Below are positions 30,852-32,699 of a stretch of 32,699 bases of DNA, piece after piece (the stretch's first letter is position 1; each line of letters opens with the position of its first letter). Below the pieces are notes generated by a model. That model saw nothing but the letters and a program-made list of their open reading frames with translations. It did no database searches and was not told the origin of the DNA. This stretch comes from Thermoplasmatota archaeon. GTDB lineage: Archaea > Thermoplasmatota > E2 > DHVEG-1. The stretch lies in NCBI GenBank assembly GCA_030616985.1, contig JAUWWG010000006.1, positions 1-32,699 of the forward strand, written 5' to 3'. Position numbers and translations under genes: made by a program.

Positions 30852-32111
30852 ATGCAGGTTGATATTCCATATGGAAAAGAAAAAATAAAAGTAAACATAC
30901 CAGAACCTTGTGAAATATTAGTTCCAAACAAAGTTAAGGGAGGAGATGAAAACGAAATTATCGAAGAGGCTTTAAAAAATCCAATTGGTATGGAACCTTT
31001 TAAAAAATTTGCTGAAAAATCAAAACAGCTACTTGTAATTGTTAACGACGCGACACGACCTACCCCCACACTGAAGGTACTAGAATTTCTTTATCCTTTT
31101 CTTTCATCGCACCCTAATGTCAAGTTTCTCATAGCAACAGGAGTTCACAGAGCCCCTACTAAAGAAGAATACCAGTTCATATTCGGAAGATTCTATGATA
31201 TTTTCAAAGACCAGATTTATGTTCATGATGCTCGAAAGGAGGAGGAGATGATGTATCTCGGTAGATCAAAGAATGGAACCGAGATGTACATAAACAGAAT
31301 GGTTCCAGAAATTGGAAATGTACTTGTTATTGGAAGTGTTGAACCGCATTATTTCGCAGGTTATACAGGTGGACGGAAATCCTTTCTTCCTGGTGTGGCC
31401 TCATATAAAACCATTGAAATGAACCACAAACTGGCTTTAAGTGATAAGGCACGTTCTCTTGCCCTTGAAGGCAACCCGGTTCACCAGGATATGGTAGATG
31501 CCATGAATGTCTTAAAAGATGTAAATGTCTTTTCAATACAAACTGTGCTAACTGGAGATCATGGTATATATGCTGTTACCGCTGGTGATTTACTCAAATC
31601 CTTTGACGCTGCTATAAAATATGCAAATGAGATATTTTGTGTTCCATTAAAGAAAAAAGGCAACATTGTAATCACCGTAGCACCTTACCCAATGGATATC
31701 GATTTATATCAATCTCAAAAAGCACTTGATAACAGTAAATTAGCCTTAGAAATAAATGGTATTGTTATATTAGTATCCAAATGCCGCATGGGCATTGGAG
31801 AGGAAACCTTTTTGGATCTATTATCCAAAGCAAATACACCTCAAAAAGTCCTTGAAATAATTGACAAGGGGTATAAGCTGGGTTATCATAAGGCAGCCAA
31901 GATGGTGCAAATTGGGGCTTGGGCTCAAATGTGGATGGTTACTGATTTAGACGACGAAATTGTTAAAAAAACCATGATGAAACCTTATGAAAGTATACAA
32001 TCAGCGTTAGATGATGCTGTAAAAACAATCAAAGCAAGAAATGAACAACCAAGAATTGTTGTGATGCCCTTTGGAAGTCTCACGATTCCATTAATTAAAG
32101 GGGGAAAATAG
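30852..32111 (+). CDS. LarA-like nickel-pincer lactate racemase family protein
   Basis: This 419-residue protein has the LarA signature residues: Asp66, Arg69 and Pro70 in NDATRPTP, His99 in GVHRAPT, His166 in SVEPHYFAG, Lys176 in TGGRKSFLPG and His192 in MNHKLAL. In LarA these bind or react with the nickel-pincer nucleotide and substrate, and the enzyme racemises lactate. Homologues act on other 2-hydroxyacids. The cofactor genes larB, larC and larE are not in the window. It is divergent from the glpA-like gene, with a TATA-like TTTTTAACTA centred about 25 nt before the ATG. The next gene starts 1 base after its stop. Confidence 0.85.
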   Translation: MQVDIPYGKEKIKVNIPEPCEILVPNKVKGGDENEIIEEALKNPIGMEPFKKFAEKSKQLLVIVNDATRPTPTLKVLEFLYPFLSSHPNVKFLIATGVHRAPTKEEYQFIFGRFYDIFKDQIYVHDARKEEEMMYLGRSKNGTEMYINRMVPEIGNVLVIGSVEPHYFAGYTGGRKSFLPGVASYKTIEMNHKLALSDKARSLALEGNPVHQDMVDAMNVLKDVNVFSIQTVLTGDHGIYAVTAGDLLKSFDAAIKYANEIFCVPLKKKGNIVITVAPYPMDIDLYQSQKALDNSKLALEINGIVILVSKCRMGIGEETFLDLLSKANTPQKVLEIIDKGYKLGYHKAAKMVQIGAWAQMWMVTDLDDEIVKKTMMKPYESIQSALDDAVKTIKARNEQPRIVVMPFGSLTIPLIKGGK

Positions 32112-32699
32112 ATGGATTTTAGTTGGACTGAGGAACAGGAAATTTGGAGAAGAACTGTGAGAGATTTCGCTCAGAAAAAGATAAAACCTAGGGTTCGAGA
32201 GATTGATACGAATAAAAAAATTCCTGATGAGATCATTAAAGACATGGCACGGCTTGGATTACTTGCTCCCACTGTATCAAAAGAATATGGGGGTCAGAGG
32301 TTGACTGGACAATGGCTTGCATTGCTGCAGAGGAACTCGGACGAGCAGATATCAGCCTCGCGATTCCTGTGATGTATCTTGTCGAAGCAGCATGGGGATA
32401 TATATTTAGTCGGTATGGCACGCATGAGATGAAGGAGAAATACCTGCCCAAGGTAACCTCTCTGGTGATGCCTTTCTTGGTATAGCTGTAACAGAACCTG
32501 AAGGTGGTTCAGACATTTTAGGTACTGCTAAAACAACGGCATTTAAAAAAGGGAAAAATTGGGTGTTAAACGGTGAAAAGATGTTTATTAGCGGCGTGAC
32601 TGAGTCGAAGCAAATGGGTGGTATTCATCTCACTCTTGCCCGAACTGATCCAAATACTGGCCACAAAGGCTTTTCGTTCTTTGCCGTTCCATTGAAGGA
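32112..32699 (+). pseudogene. Acyl-CoA dehydrogenase with two frameshifts (runs off window)
   Basis: The ATG at 32112 starts an acyl-CoA dehydrogenase N-terminus (MDFSWTEEQEIWRRTVRDF ... SKEYGGQ). Near 32300 the family sequence moves to another frame (VDWTMACIAAEELGRADISL ... MKEKYLPKV). Near 32459-32460 it moves again (SGDAFLGIAVTEPEGGSD ... WVLNGEKMFISG) and stays open to the window edge. The first shift fits loss of one base, the second gain of TC in a CTCTCT run. The FAD/substrate motifs AVTEPEGGSD and GEKMFISG are intact, so the gene is either recently broken or affected by sequencing errors. The enzyme class dehydrogenates acyl-CoAs to enoyl-CoAs with FAD, normally passing electrons to ETF. 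It is adjacent to the larA-like gene and probably shares its transcript. Confidence 0.8.

Overview
This is an AT-rich archaeal window. The archaeal signs are TATA-like boxes 25-30 nt upstream of leaderless start codons, mixed with strong GGAGG ribosome sites. Gene content agrees: a stand-alone Toprim UPF0292 protein, a thioredoxin with the charged archaeal N-terminus, a two-subunit class I fumarase, tandem Lrp-type RAM domains, and a secreted protein ending in a PGF-CTERM-like archaeosortase signal. A Thermoplasmatota-like euryarchaeote is a reasonable guess, but no rRNA or single-copy phylogenetic marker is present, so the lineage is inference.

Layout. 1-886: 5' end of nadE (minus) and a GcvH-like lipoyl carrier with an apparent +1 frameshift (plus). 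909-5132 (minus): a tandem RAM protein, acetyl-CoA synthetase and fumarase alpha/beta. 5300-12665 (plus): a tight citrate operon of Aquifex-type aconitase, two-subunit ATP-citrate lyase (aclB, aclA) and monomeric isocitrate dehydrogenase. 12739-16924 (plus): housekeeping and unknown genes, including a 38-residue zinc ribbon, a LEA14-like anchored protein, a BchE-like B12 radical SAM enzyme and a DUF2085-like membrane protein. 16931-20716 (minus): a zinc-ribbon membrane protein and hdrCBA, followed by a 47-residue AbrB-like regulator gene. 21060-23035: a histone-deacetylase-family protein, a decayed NDP-forming acyl-CoA synthetase remnant and a double PRC-barrel protein. 23242-26795: a divergent Cys-rich regulator and a five-gene thiol/iron-sulfur redox operon. 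27041-27304: a tandem-repeat protein resembling degenerate GIY-YIG motifs. 27685-30764 (minus): a three-gene glycerol-3-phosphate dehydrogenase set. 30852-end (plus): a LarA-like racemase and an acyl-CoA dehydrogenase with two frameshifts.

How the genes may work together. Acs, fumarase, aconitase, ACL and IDH interconvert acetate, acetyl-CoA, oxaloacetate, citrate, isocitrate and 2-oxoglutarate. ACL together with a monomeric NADP-IDH is the pairing known from the reductive TCA cycle of Chlorobium. HdrABC could bifurcate electrons between ferredoxin and a disulfide. The 23-27 kb cluster looks like a membrane and extracytoplasmic thiol relay: cytosolic thioredoxin, polyferredoxin-type membrane protein, membrane-anchored TlpA and CPGC proteins, and a sorted surface protein, under a probable redox-sensing regulator. 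I consider it the best candidate for an undescribed system.

Limits: everything was read by eye from the sequence. No database search, structure prediction or tRNA scan was run. No rRNA, tRNA, CRISPR array or insertion sequence was recognised.
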